DNA of 64,000 nt from Schlesneria sphaerica (GTDB taxonomy: Bacteria; Planctomycetota; Planctomycetia; Planctomycetales; Planctomycetaceae), in NCBI RefSeq assembly GCF_044336245.1, contig NZ_CP172346.1:1922001-1986000 (forward strand), given 5' to 3'. Both the position numbers and the translations under genes were made by a program. Positions 55,430-64,000 of this stretch are shown piece by piece. The notes beneath the pieces are model-generated. The model was not told where the DNA came from. It worked only from the letters and a program-made list of their open reading frames with translations, and made no database searches. Position 1 is the first letter of the stretch, and every line of letters starts with the position of its first letter.

Positions 55430-56986
55430 ATGCTCGATGGGACATTCGCTCTACTGGAACGTTCGTTGCGAATCGATTCTCGTGCATGGTCAAGCCACCT
55501 GGCCCGATTGGGACTTCTGCTCGCCATCTACGTTTCATTGAGCTACACGCGTTTGACGTCCTTCCTGATCGGAGCACCCGGACTTCACTTTTTCTCAGGC
55601 ATCGCATATCTCGATGTCTTTTTTATGACGCTTCTGGGCATTAGTTTTTTTGCCACGTCGATCACCGAGGAAAAAGAAGAAGACACATTAGGATTGATGC
55701 TGATGGCGGGGATCAGCCCGCTTGGAATTCTGGCCGGAAAATCAGGCGGGCGACTCTGGCAATCGATGCTCTTGATCGCCGCGCAGTATCCTTTCGTGTT
55801 ACTGGCCGTGACGATGGGGGGCGTCATGCAGTCCCAGGTCTGGTCAGTAACCGTAGCGCTCGTGGCCTATTTGATCTTTCTGGCAGGGTTCGGACTACTC
55901 TGTTCAACGCTGGCTCCCAACAGCAAATCTGCGTCAACATGGATGGTGATTGGATTGCTCGCCTATTTCTTCATCCCAATGCTTGCCGGATATTGGTCTT
56001 TTGTTCATGCAAACTGGCAAATGTCGCAAGGTGGATCTACGTCGACCACGGTCGGATGGCAGCTCGTCGAAGCTATTTCGAGAGTCTCTGTTTTCACTCA
56101 GATGAGCCAGATCCTGACCACCGGATTTGGCGAGACCGCCTTGAGCATCCAGGTGATTTCAAATGTGCTGATGGGGATTTTCTGTTCTGCCCTGGCGTGG
56201 CTTTGCTTTGGGATCGCCACGCGCAGTCCCTCGTCAGAAGTGACATCGCGTGGATTTGTATCGCGTTATCGAAGCTACTCTCCGTTTTCCGCAGGGCGAC
56301 CGTGGACCCACCCGTTCAGATGGAAAGATTTCCACTTTGTCGCTGGCGGCGGCCCAGCAGTCTGTTTCCGCCTTTTCTACTACGGCATTCTAGGATTGCT
56401 GCTGTTCGCGTTCGATGGCGATAGTAACTGGTTCTACTTCTTTCTGTTCCTCTTGTGGGTCTCCGTCGTAGTCGATGCCGCACGTGTCATCTCCCGATCT
56501 CTGCAGGAAGAAGTGCGAGGCCAAACGCTCTCGGCGCTGATGCTACTCCCTCATTCGATCAACAAGGTCGTCTACTCAAAGCTCGAAGGAGCATTGCTGA
56601 ACTGGCTCCCAGCACCTGTGCTGGGGATAGTGACCCTTGCCCTCTGTCCGAACTTCAACGCTGATTTGGACTCGGTGTTGAGAGAAGAGAGGGTTGATGT
56701 GATTCTTCTTGGCATGGTCGTTCTCGCGTTGTTTTCCGTAATGGTTTGCCATCTCGCCGCGCTGATTTCGCTTTACGCCCGGTGGGGAGCAGTTCCACTG
56801 GCGATTGGGCTCTCCATCGGTATCTATATCGCTGTCGCGATGCTCGAAGCCGTAATTATGATTCCGCTCGGTGGTTCCATGAATGAGTATGTTCTGCTGA
56901 GCTTCATGGCCTTGAGCTTCCTTGGTATTTGCGGCGCCTGCCATCTGGGAGTTCTGCTGCGGGTTCAGTCACTAGCGACCAGGTGA
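55430..56986 (+). CDS. ABC-2 type exporter permease
   Basis: 518 residues with roughly 12 hydrophobic segments. The opening (MLDGTFALLERSLRIDSRAW) and a motif SITEEKEEDTLGLMLMAG between helices two and three are typical of ABC-2 permeases; the second half (RWKDFHFVAGGGPAVCFRLFYYG onward) is a similar copy, so the protein looks like two fused permease halves. It begins 52 bases after the thioesterase. With the ATPase at 52382 it could form one exporter; the cargo is unknown. Confidence 0.85.
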   Translation: MLDGTFALLERSLRIDSRAWSSHLARLGLLLAIYVSLSYTRLTSFLIGAPGLHFFSGIAYLDVFFMTLLGISFFATSITEEKEEDTLGLMLMAGISPLGILAGKSGGRLWQSMLLIAAQYPFVLLAVTMGGVMQSQVWSVTVALVAYLIFLAGFGLLCSTLAPNSKSASTWMVIGLLAYFFIPMLAGYWSFVHANWQMSQGGSTSTTVGWQLVEAISRVSVFTQMSQILTTGFGETALSIQVISNVLMGIFCSALAWLCFGIATRSPSSEVTSRGFVSRYRSYSPFSAGRPWTHPFRWKDFHFVAGGGPAVCFRLFYYGILGLLLFAFDGDSNWFYFFLFLLWVSVVVDAARVISRSLQEEVRGQTLSALMLLPHSINKVVYSKLEGALLNWLPAPVLGIVTLALCPNFNADLDSVLREERVDVILLGMVVLALFSVMVCHLAALISLYARWGAVPLAIGLSIGIYIAVAMLEAVIMIPLGGSMNEYVLLSFMALSFLGICGACHLGVLLRVQSLATR

Positions 56987-57123
56987 CGTCACAAGTTAAG
57001 CACGATCACGAGTCCAAGAGATCAGGCAAAGCCCATTCGGAGAACTTCGCTATCGCATCGCTCAGGCGAGCTTACACGATGGTATCGGTCGGTGCGCCCA
57101 AGGGTGCGATCGATCAGAGCGAT

Positions 57124-57762
57124 TCAACGCGGACGATCTTGATTCCAGTCCGCCAGGGGGATCCGGTCCATTTTGAAGAGATCAGACGTGCGAGCGTACC
57201 AGCCTGCTCCGTGCATTCGTCCGATCAGTTTCAAGCTTGGTGTATCGACATAGTGGTGATCAGGGTCAATGACGGCGTCGTCGCGGAGATGCATGGCGAG
57301 GACACGTCCGAGGATTAAGCCACTATGTTCGCCCAGTGCGATCGACTGGATCAGTTCACACTCAAATGCGACGGGACTTTCTGCAATTCGGGGCGGATGG
57401 ATCAACGTCGACGGAAGCAGCGTCAGACCAGCTTCGTCCAGTTCGTTTACCCCATAGTCGAAGTCGATCGCCGTGACGTTCATTGCTTTCGCGTTATCTT
57501 CCGAGACAAGATTCACAACAAACTGTCGCGACTCTTCAATGTTACACCTGGTGTCCTTCGGACGCCCACGTTTGTGGCTGCCGATCCCAATCCCGATGAC
57601 GGGTGGATCGGCCGCAAACGCATTGAAGAACGAAAATGGCGCTGCATTCAAGGTTCCCCCGCCGGACTGGCTGACGACCCACGCAATCGGACGCGGTGTG
57701 ATCGTCGAAACAAACAGCTTGTAACATTCGTTCGGGGGAAGTTTGCCAAAATCAAAGTACAC
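57124..57762 (-). CDS. Flavin reductase-like FMN-binding protein
   Basis: 212 residues of the flavin reductase / FMN-binding split-barrel family. Segments ITPRPIAWVVSQSGGGTLNAAPFSFFNAFAADPP and IGSHKRGRPKDTRCNIEESRQFVVN are characteristic. The GTG at 57762 has AGGAG seven bases ahead; a GTG at 57777 is an alternative. Reduces flavin with NAD(P)H for use by a partner oxygenase, or acts alone; no partner is adjacent. Convergent with the permease gene. Confidence 0.9.
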   Translation of the reverse strand: MYFDFGKLPPNECYKLFVSTITPRPIAWVVSQSGGGTLNAAPFSFFNAFAADPPVIGIGIGSHKRGRPKDTRCNIEESRQFVVNLVSEDNAKAMNVTAIDFDYGVNELDEAGLTLLPSTLIHPPRIAESPVAFECELIQSIALGEHSGLILGRVLAMHLRDDAVIDPDHHYVDTPSLKLIGRMHGAGWYARTSDLFKMDRIPLADWNQDRPR

Positions 57763-57942
57763 GGTGGAACTCCTCACGCATCACAACGGCAAGAGACAAG
57801 CTGAACGAGCTACAACCGACGTGATACTGTGATGCACCTGGACTGACGGAGCTCATTGCAGGATAGAAAGGGAGTGGCGCGATTGCGTCACCGTGCTGCG
57901 TGCGCTGCCTCCGCCATCGATTCACAAGGCGTCTGCGCCATA

Positions 57943-58758
57943 CTATGCGCTTTTGCGAACGGGAACGGGTGTTTCCAGAAACTTGCGATAGGCGACCAGA
58001 TCCTTGTCTGACTCATCTGGTTCAGCGTACCAGATATGGAGCAGCGTGTTTCGTACGCGGTCCATTGGTGGAATGGTGCTGCGACCGTGCCAGCTTTTCA
58101 GTCCCAGATCGTTCAGCACCGAGAAGGCGTAAGCATGATTGGGCAGAAAAGGCATTGTTTTGGAAATCGTGAACCCACGAGGTTCCCGCAGATAATGAGC
58201 CGGGTTCAGGCTGCGCGTGTAGAATTCGGTCCCGACGCTCGCCAGTGAGTCGTCACTGGGGAAAGCAAACTGCATCGTGACAATTTTCTCACGCGTGTCG
58301 GGATGCGGAGTAATCCGGTACCCTTCGGTTTCGCTATATAACTGACCGCGAGGGTACGCCGGGATCGTGGGAAGCTCTGCAGCCCTTACCTTGAACCGAC
58401 GGCACAGCCCAGTGGAAAGCTTCTGAAACACGGCGTCACGAAACTCGGTGCTACTGATGGCCGCGCGAACAGTTGACCACAGCATGTGATCTTGTTCATT
58501 CAATGAGTTCAGTGCGGATTCACAGAGCGACATTCGCTGACGAGTGCTTCCGCCGTACTCGTTGGAATGGTGCTTCTGATTGGCCTTCACGAAATGCTCA
58601 GCGGAAGGATACGACTTCAAGAGACGTCGATAGATATCGTCAGGGAAGATCCCATCGAATAGAACGTGGGGAAAAGGATAATCCTGTGGCTCTGTCTTCG
58701 ACACCACATTCAAACCATGATCGATAAGTCGGCAATACAACGATCGATTGAGAAGCAT
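57943..58758 (-). CDS. 2-oxoglutarate/Fe(II)-type oxygenase
   Basis: 271 residues. The iron site is suggested by ITPHPDTREKIVTMQFAFP (His-x-Asp within HPD) and a distal His in LKSWHGRSTIP, with RNTLLHIWY providing the 2OG-binding arginine. The family includes prolyl hydroxylase-like and oxygenase-5-type proteins. The ATG at 58758 with AAGGA eight bases ahead is preferred over the ATG at 58767. The next gene on the same strand, 58900-60546, is a GT-C-like membrane protein, so an envelope or glycan role is conceivable but unproven. Confidence 0.78.
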   Translation of the reverse strand: MLLNRSLYCRLIDHGLNVVSKTEPQDYPFPHVLFDGIFPDDIYRRLLKSYPSAEHFVKANQKHHSNEYGGSTRQRMSLCESALNSLNEQDHMLWSTVRAAISSTEFRDAVFQKLSTGLCRRFKVRAAELPTIPAYPRGQLYSETEGYRITPHPDTREKIVTMQFAFPSDDSLASVGTEFYTRSLNPAHYLREPRGFTISKTMPFLPNHAYAFSVLNDLGLKSWHGRSTIPPMDRVRNTLLHIWYAEPDESDKDLVAYRKFLETPVPVRKSA

Positions 58759-58899
58759 TTGCAACATCCTTGTTACGTGTTTCTCTCCATCGGAAGTAAT
58801 TAGAAGGCGGAAATTGCGCCTTAACCGACCGAAGATGAATGGTTATCGACAGCCCGACGCGCGATCTTTAGAAAATCCACTGGAGTCGTGTCAATTGAT

Positions 58900-60546
58900 C
58901 TATCCAGCGTCCGAGTGAAAGCCACTCACCCGTGTCACCGTGAGAAGTGAGACCGCGAATTGAACAGCCAGCAGAGTCAAGACTCTCCAGTCGGACGGCA
59001 AGAACTTCATTTTCCCATTCATCTGCCGTTCAAGCTGAATGGCCGCCAGCCAGACCAGCCAAGGGAGAAACAGGAGCCACAACCGGGCCGCTTCCCCTGA
59101 ATTCTTGCCAGTTAGCCACAGGAGCCCCCATACCACCGCGGTGCAAATGACTGTCGCCGACGCGTTTCCTTTTTGTCGTTCGTCCTGATCGAGTTCCGCT
59201 ACGTCAACCCGCCGTCGGCCGGTGAACTCACTCAATCGGAGGCAACTTAAGACAGATGCTGCCAGAAAAACGACAGGGAAACCTGACGAGAATGTCAGCT
59301 CAACAGGATTGGCTAGCAGCCATTTCCAGTGACTGCGCGGGTATTGAACATAAAAGCCGGCATGGTTGCCATAGTTCAGCCACCAGACAACAAGAAGGTT
59401 GACCTTAGCAAAGCCCCACATCAGAAATGTTGGCAGCACGAACCCAAGCACTCCGGTCGCGATGCAGAGCCATCTCCGAGAATCGAACGGAGCTGATCCC
59501 CGCACGTCAACATGCTTCGCGTCCTCGGGAATATGGTTGTCCTCGCGCCGGAACAGCTGCTGAATGAAAGTAGTAACGATTGAAAGACAGAACGCCTGGA
59601 TCAGAACGGGAATAAATGCCAGACTGCAAAGCATCCCCAGCCATGCCACTAAACCGCTAATGAGCGAAAGCAGTATCGACCTGTTATCCCAGGCGGTGAG
59701 CCAGCACCACAAGAGAACCAGGCCGATCAAGGGAAACAGGGCATCGGACTTGGGAATAAAAATCGCCAGTGCCGGAAGCGAGGGCCACAATGATGTCCCC
59801 ACCCATGCGATCGGCGGCGAGCAAGTCCGTCGCAAAAGACCGAACAAGGGAACAACGGCCAGCGAAGCGGACACCATGACGAGCAGAGTTGCCAGCCACA
59901 AAACCCGCTTGTCGAGAGGGACCAGCGGAATCGGCACTCGTCGCCTCAGATTATTCGCGGCAATAACGTCTGTCGCCTCACGGAACGAAGCGGGTTGAGT
60001 CGCGTCAAGAAACGAAGCGAGCACGGATGAACTGTCGCAGATTCTCAGCAGGCCGTGAAATGCCAGAAACAGTCCTGGGGGATGAGTCCCCGTATGCAGA
60101 ACATCCCCTTCTCGCATCAGGGCCTCATACCCCTTCAGCAATTTGGCAGGGTCGGACTCATCATAACGGGCTCGGGTGTAATAGCCGGATGAGTTGGTGT
60201 AGTAGAGGACGAACGCCGATTTCCCGAGGCGATTTTTGACGGGAGCGACTTCTTGCACGATCCAGAGCCAGCAGAAGCTCGCGGTGACAAGTCCTGCCAG
60301 CCAGACGCCGCTCTCAACGACCGAGATACGATCACGGGAAAACCGACGCAGCCCGAACCCGACGTAAGCAATGAAAAATGCGGCAGCGACGGCGCCACCG
60401 CAAAGGTTTAACAGTAAATCGGGTTCAGTCGGTACGCGTTCCCATGTCCATTCTCCCGGAATCCCCAGAGGAACGTTCGTAAACCAGAGAACGAATGCGC
60501 AAAGGACCGATCCGAGCAGAATTACGGTCAGGTTGGCTGTTTTCAG
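58900..60546 (-). CDS. GT-C-like membrane glycosyltransferase, start unclear
   Basis: About 548 residues with 11-13 membrane helices. The loop motif THPPGLFLAFHG, typical of dolichyl- or polyprenyl-phosphate-dependent GT-C (GT39/PMT-like) enzymes, lies about residue 150. Clearly coding sequence (a membrane helix GSVLCAFVLWF followed by NVPLGIPGEWTW) extends upstream of the nearest ATG/GTG/TTG (GTG at 60258) to a stop at 60552, without any standard start codon. The likeliest start is CTG at 60546, or a frameshift links a five-codon ATG frame at 60560 (MKSEN) by a -1 shift. It lies 54 bases after the metalloprotease stop on the same strand. Confidence 0.72.
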   Translation of the reverse strand: MKTANLTVILLGSVLCAFVLWFTNVPLGIPGEWTWERVPTEPDLLLNLCGGAVAAAFFIAYVGFGLRRFSRDRISVVESGVWLAGLVTASFCWLWIVQEVAPVKNRLGKSAFVLYYTNSSGYYTRARYDESDPAKLLKGYEALMREGDVLHTGTHPPGLFLAFHGLLRICDSSSVLASFLDATQPASFREATDVIAANNLRRRVPIPLVPLDKRVLWLATLLVMVSASLAVVPLFGLLRRTCSPPIAWVGTSLWPSLPALAIFIPKSDALFPLIGLVLLWCWLTAWDNRSILLSLISGLVAWLGMLCSLAFIPVLIQAFCLSIVTTFIQQLFRREDNHIPEDAKHVDVRGSAPFDSRRWLCIATGVLGFVLPTFLMWGFAKVNLLVVWWLNYGNHAGFYVQYPRSHWKWLLANPVELTFSSGFPVVFLAASVLSCLRLSEFTGRRRVDVAELDQDERQKGNASATVICTAVVWGLLWLTGKNSGEAARLWLLFLPWLVWLAAIQLERQMNGKMKFLPSDWRVLTLLAVQFAVSLLTVTRVSGFHSDAG

Positions 60547-60600
60547 TTTTCACTTTTCATAAAGCAAATTCCAGAGTCGTCACTTCGCGGTGAATTATTC

Positions 60601-63318
60601 TCAGGGCTGGTCTTCCGGGACCAGTTGCAGTTCCCCGACAATTTCGCTTCCACTCCCGCCGTTGGGTTGCCCCAGTAAGAGGAAGCTGCCGCCCCCGCCC
60701 GAAGACTGAGGTTTGCCGAAATCTTCTGACTCAGCTTCAAGCGTCTGCTTAATACGAAGTTTCGCATCAATCAGATGGGCTCGAGTATAGTCATCCAGCT
60801 TCAAATCTTCCTTCGCCAGAGTTGCATCGATTCGCGTCTGCAAATCGGTCAGCAGCACACGAATCAGAACCCGTGCATCTTCGGGCAATTTCAACTGCGA
60901 AGCAGTATCCGTTGGAGAGCGACGAACCATGTCGCTCAGACGTTTCAGCGCGGCTCGCTGAGTGTTTCGGCGGAAACTGCCAATGTACTGATTTCGGTTC
61001 GTGTATTCGCCAGCAGGGGGAGACATTACTTCCGAGAAGATCCCCTCAACAGAGGTCTTGAGATGTTCGGCCAGGGTGTAGACGTCTTCACCAGGTGCCA
61101 CCTTCAGTTCCCCGTCCTGAAGCCGTGCCAAAACCTGAGGACTGAGCAATCCACTCAGCATGCCTGCCTGCAGGCTCCCAATCTGGTCGTGAATTGGATA
61201 GTCGATCCGGCGGATCTCGGAGGTGCCCCAATGTCGCCATCGGGTTGCCGCGAGGGAATTCAGCAGGGCAGGGTCGAACTTGTGAGCCACCAACCCCTGG
61301 TCCAGGATCAATCGGGTCGCACTTCGCTGCTGTGCTGCATCAACCGGCTTAAAGGGAGTACGAGCCTGATTGTCGCCCTTATGATCGCGGTAAATGTGCA
61401 CTCCGCCGATCAGCTTCGAAGCAAAGCGGATGGTTCTGTAATACTCACCTATCAGGATTCCAAACGACTGCCGTGCGCGCTGGTATCCCTCGCCGTTGTC
61501 GACGGTCCGCTCCAGGAACTTCGGCAGAAGTCCGTTTACGATGGCGATTTGGCGCTGTGCGTAAACGACAGGATCCTTGCCCAGATCAAACCGGAAGGTG
61601 AGGGGGTCGGGATCGTTGGACTCTGCGTCCTCGTCGGTTCCAAAGTCGAGGCCACTTTCACCGCTGCGAGAGGCGATTTTTGCCAGTTCGGCGTTCTCGT
61701 CACCCGAGATCGGTTTGTAGCCGTACTCAATCGCCCAGTAGTCGTATGGGCCCAGGGTGGTGGTGTAGTACGCTGGCTGTTTCGTGCCGGCGGGGACGAT
61801 ATTCACGGGGGAATAATCCATCACACTCGCCACAGTCGGTTCATGGGCCTTGGCAGCATCTTCCATTTCCGCGAGCGACTTCCAGGCACTGGCCTTGAAG
61901 TTGTGCCGCAGTCCCAGCGTATGGCCGACTTCGTGCATCACGACTTCTTTAAGGGCCTGCTGAAGATACTCTTCGGGCAATTCGCCACGCTTATCAGTGA
62001 GGCCCTGCACTGCCATGACTGCTGCCGCAAACCCGGTCTGCTGCTGCATCCCTTCCGACAGCCGGCATTCGTGGAAAGCCCGATTTCCCGGCAGGCGGAG
62101 CGGACGTGGCCCCTTTACGGGAAGCTCTTCCCCAAACAGGGTGGCGATGGTGGCAGGAGTAAAGTTCTCGTACGTCGACTTCCACGACCGCAGGAAGCTG
62201 GCATCGAAGATGATGTCAGCATCCAGAATCTGACCCGTCAACGGGTTCGTACGGGAGGGGCCCATGGCAAAACCGGCTTCTGCTGTGATCCAGCGAAACG
62301 TGTTATGCTGCACATCTTCCGGATCCCAGGTGTCGTCATCACGCTGCTGCCGTACTTCGATGGCGTTGTCGAAACCGAGTTTCTCGAATGCCTTGTTCCA
62401 ATCTTCGATCCCCGCTCTGACAATCGGACGCAAATTGAAGGGGACGGTCTTTTCGAGATAGAAGACAATCGGATCCTTCGGAGGAGAAATCTTCGCGGAA
62501 GGGTCCAGCTTCTGAAGGTCCCAGCGATTGATGTAGCGGACGAAGTGCTGATCGTCTGATACGTCACTGAAATCCTTCGTAACCGTAAGGAAGTAACCGA
62601 TCCGGTCGTCTGCTTTTCGTGGTTTGTAGCCGGTTTGCGGCAACTGGCTGATACTGTAATGCATCATCACCTGCATTCCGCGCGGATCGGGTACCGCGTC
62701 CGACTCGTTCATGGGATCGCGCGAGTAGACTGCGGCAATGTCGATTTCCACATTCTTCGGAAATGTCTTCACATTGGCGATCGTACTGCGATCGAACACA
62801 AAGGATGCACCGAGCATTCTGCCGACCATTTCGTCGTCGCTCAGGAAAATGCGTGTCATATCGACCAGGTGGCCGCCCGGAGTGTCGGTCAGGATCGGCA
62901 GGGCGTAGAGAACGGAATCGCTGTAGGCCAATTTGACAGCGGTCGCTTCGGGACTTCCCGCTTTGGCTTTGAATTTGACGTTGCGACGCAGGACGTGAAT
63001 CTTGTCTCCGACTTTACGGAACGACCAGAGAACATCGTCTCCCCACGTCATCCCGCCCAGAACCATCCCCTGGCTCACCCCGCGAGCGATCGAGCTGAGC
63101 ATCAAGTAGTCTTGGTTGAGCTGAGCTTGCTTCAGGTCGACCAGGATTTGCTGGTCCTTCGTATAGACCGTCCACAGCCCTCCGTCGACCTTTTTCAGGC
63201 CAGTCGTCAACGTATCAAACTTCGAGGGTGTTGCGGCGGGTTGCTGAGCGTGCGCGGCAGTACCGGGGACAGTCGCGGCCAGCACGAGCAGCGCAATAAG
63301 CAATCGAAAACGAGCCAT
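60601..63318 (-). CDS. Large secreted zinc metalloprotease (DUF5117-type)
   Basis: 905 residues. Signal peptide with AATVPGTAAHAQ. N-terminal DUF5117/DUF5118-like region (YTKDQQILVDLKQAQLNQDYLMLSSI onward) precedes the catalytic part: HEVGHTLGLRHNF at about residue 461 fits HExxHxxGxxH, the metzincin zinc site, and SVMDYSP is the Met-turn. A C-terminal helical domain follows. Such proteins are periplasmic or extracellular peptidases of unknown target. Same strand as the GT-C-like gene after it. Confidence 0.9.
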   Translation of the reverse strand: MARFRLLIALLVLAATVPGTAAHAQQPAATPSKFDTLTTGLKKVDGGLWTVYTKDQQILVDLKQAQLNQDYLMLSSIARGVSQGMVLGGMTWGDDVLWSFRKVGDKIHVLRRNVKFKAKAGSPEATAVKLAYSDSVLYALPILTDTPGGHLVDMTRIFLSDDEMVGRMLGASFVFDRSTIANVKTFPKNVEIDIAAVYSRDPMNESDAVPDPRGMQVMMHYSISQLPQTGYKPRKADDRIGYFLTVTKDFSDVSDDQHFVRYINRWDLQKLDPSAKISPPKDPIVFYLEKTVPFNLRPIVRAGIEDWNKAFEKLGFDNAIEVRQQRDDDTWDPEDVQHNTFRWITAEAGFAMGPSRTNPLTGQILDADIIFDASFLRSWKSTYENFTPATIATLFGEELPVKGPRPLRLPGNRAFHECRLSEGMQQQTGFAAAVMAVQGLTDKRGELPEEYLQQALKEVVMHEVGHTLGLRHNFKASAWKSLAEMEDAAKAHEPTVASVMDYSPVNIVPAGTKQPAYYTTTLGPYDYWAIEYGYKPISGDENAELAKIASRSGESGLDFGTDEDAESNDPDPLTFRFDLGKDPVVYAQRQIAIVNGLLPKFLERTVDNGEGYQRARQSFGILIGEYYRTIRFASKLIGGVHIYRDHKGDNQARTPFKPVDAAQQRSATRLILDQGLVAHKFDPALLNSLAATRWRHWGTSEIRRIDYPIHDQIGSLQAGMLSGLLSPQVLARLQDGELKVAPGEDVYTLAEHLKTSVEGIFSEVMSPPAGEYTNRNQYIGSFRRNTQRAALKRLSDMVRRSPTDTASQLKLPEDARVLIRVLLTDLQTRIDATLAKEDLKLDDYTRAHLIDAKLRIKQTLEAESEDFGKPQSSGGGGSFLLLGQPNGGSGSEIVGELQLVPEDQP

Positions 63319-63760
63319 AAGTGTTGTTCCAGCAGGAAAATGAACTCGAACGGCAGACCAGCCCTATACTTGACGCAGGTTTCCCAATCTTTACAAAATT
63401 ATGGCACACGTCCAGTGGTGCGTGCACGCTCAATTGTCAAAATTCAGCAGAATCGACCAGTTTCCGCTGCTCCTCGAAAATCTCTCGTGGACAGTGCACG
63501 CTGCGACGCCTGAAGCCACTTGGCAAGGTTAAACTTCTACGTGGACTTTGCCGATAAAATCGGCGGCACGGAAACGTTGTTTCATCCGTTTCACGACGAT
63601 TCAAGCGGCTGAATAGAGTGAATCACGCGCAGTTCCCCTCCCACTCACAGATTCCTGCGAATCTGTAGCTGATCGGTCGATATCCCTTTCACGACGCTGG
63701 CCTCGGCGGCAGCTTAATTACGCTTCAACTTCGAGATCGGACCCACGGAAGGGAAGAGTC
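63319..63760. other. Divergent intergenic region
   Basis: About 440 bases between divergent genes. It holds a perfect hairpin with eight-base arms (ACAGATTC and GAATCTGT, loop CTGC) at 63647-63666 and two direct TGCACGCT copies (around 63421 and 63495). Nothing else recognised. Confidence 0.45.
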
Positions 63761-64000
63761 ATGCCTCAACACGGCGTTAATGTCCTCGCGCTGATCAAGG
63801 GACCCGAGCGTTTTGTGTTTCTCTACGACGATGAGAGCGCCGATCAACTCTTGCAGACGCTCGGTAAGTACGCGGCCGATCCCGAGCTGAACTTCTCGTG
63901 GTATGATGCTGCGACCCTGAGCCAGCGTGTCCGGAAACTCCGGGAAGCCGACTCCACGGACAAAGAGCGTCCTCGCAATCGCATTCGCCGGTCCGCAGCC
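63761..64000 (+). CDS. Small conserved protein, runs off the window
   Basis: 80 codons without a stop to the end of the window. The start MPQHGVNVLALIKGPERF and the segment LGKYAADPELNFSWYDAATL resemble short proteins of unknown function I associate with planctomycetes. GGAAGGGAAGAG precedes the ATG. The C-terminus so far is rich in Arg and Lys. Confidence 0.72.
   Translation, partial: MPQHGVNVLALIKGPERFVFLYDDESADQLLQTLGKYAADPELNFSWYDAATLSQRVRKLREADSTDKERPRNRIRRSAA

Noticed and set aside
60775..62559. Plus-strand open frame of 594 codons
   Set aside because: It is antisense to the zinc metalloprotease, which has a signal peptide and a complete catalytic motif; the product here has no recognisable features.

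Overview
The window is a chromosomal segment of a planctomycete. The solitary 16S rRNA gene (20441-21979, minus strand) contains, letter for letter, the target sites of three planctomycete-directed hybridisation probes: EUB338-II, PLA46 and PLA886. Gene content fits this: an unlinked 16S gene, Cys-rich and EF-hand secreted proteins, a type II secretion locus with oversized secretin-like proteins, and many proteins seen mainly in this phylum. No CRISPR array, insertion sequence or prophage was recognised. Layout: 1-11 kb is housekeeping and stress genes (inorganic pyrophosphatase, cut by the window edge; a Cys-rich lipoprotein; an ECF-type sigma factor; an RraB-like protein; a His-rich protein beside an orphan RND efflux adaptor; an M50-like membrane protease coupled to tsaB; a TerC family protein; an iron alcohol dehydrogenase; glutamine cyclotransferase). 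11.3-19.2 kb holds an Ldh-family oxidoreductase, a CysQ-type phosphatase, a 1224-residue YhaN-like SMC/Rad50-type ATPase and a secreted helical protein. 19.2-24 kb is the RNA region: a gene-poor kilobase, the 16S gene with its own promoter, leader and terminator, a secreted hypothetical, and a tRNA-Thr/tRNA-Val pair with promoter and terminator. 24.2-48.3 kb is a type II secretion (T2SS) region. A nine-gene operon on the minus strand reads gspE-F-G-H-I-J-K, then a PilM/PilN-like (GspL-like) and a PilO/GspC-like protein. A strong sigma70-type promoter (34760-34788) precedes it. Further along, also on the minus strand, lie a secretin (GspD) with about nine N-type modules, a lipoprotein that follows it directly, and a roughly 1900-residue protein made almost wholly of secretin-N-like modules (about 22) with no secretin barrel. 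A small BON-domain secreted protein sits between these on the plus strand and overlaps the lipoprotein gene tail to tail. An EF-hand protein also lies inside the region. 48.8-57 kb carries a HAD phosphatase and a likely ABC export system (large membrane protein, ATPase, permease) interrupted by a GH15-like protein and a thioesterase. 57-64 kb has a flavin reductase, a 2OG-Fe(II) oxygenase, a GT-C-like membrane glycosyltransferase with an unclear start, a large zinc metalloprotease, and the start of a small protein that runs off the window. Most striking: the barrel-less giant with a 603-bp tandem duplication, read with the extended secretin, suggests a planctomycete-specific elaboration of the T2SS periplasmic channel. 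That role is inference.
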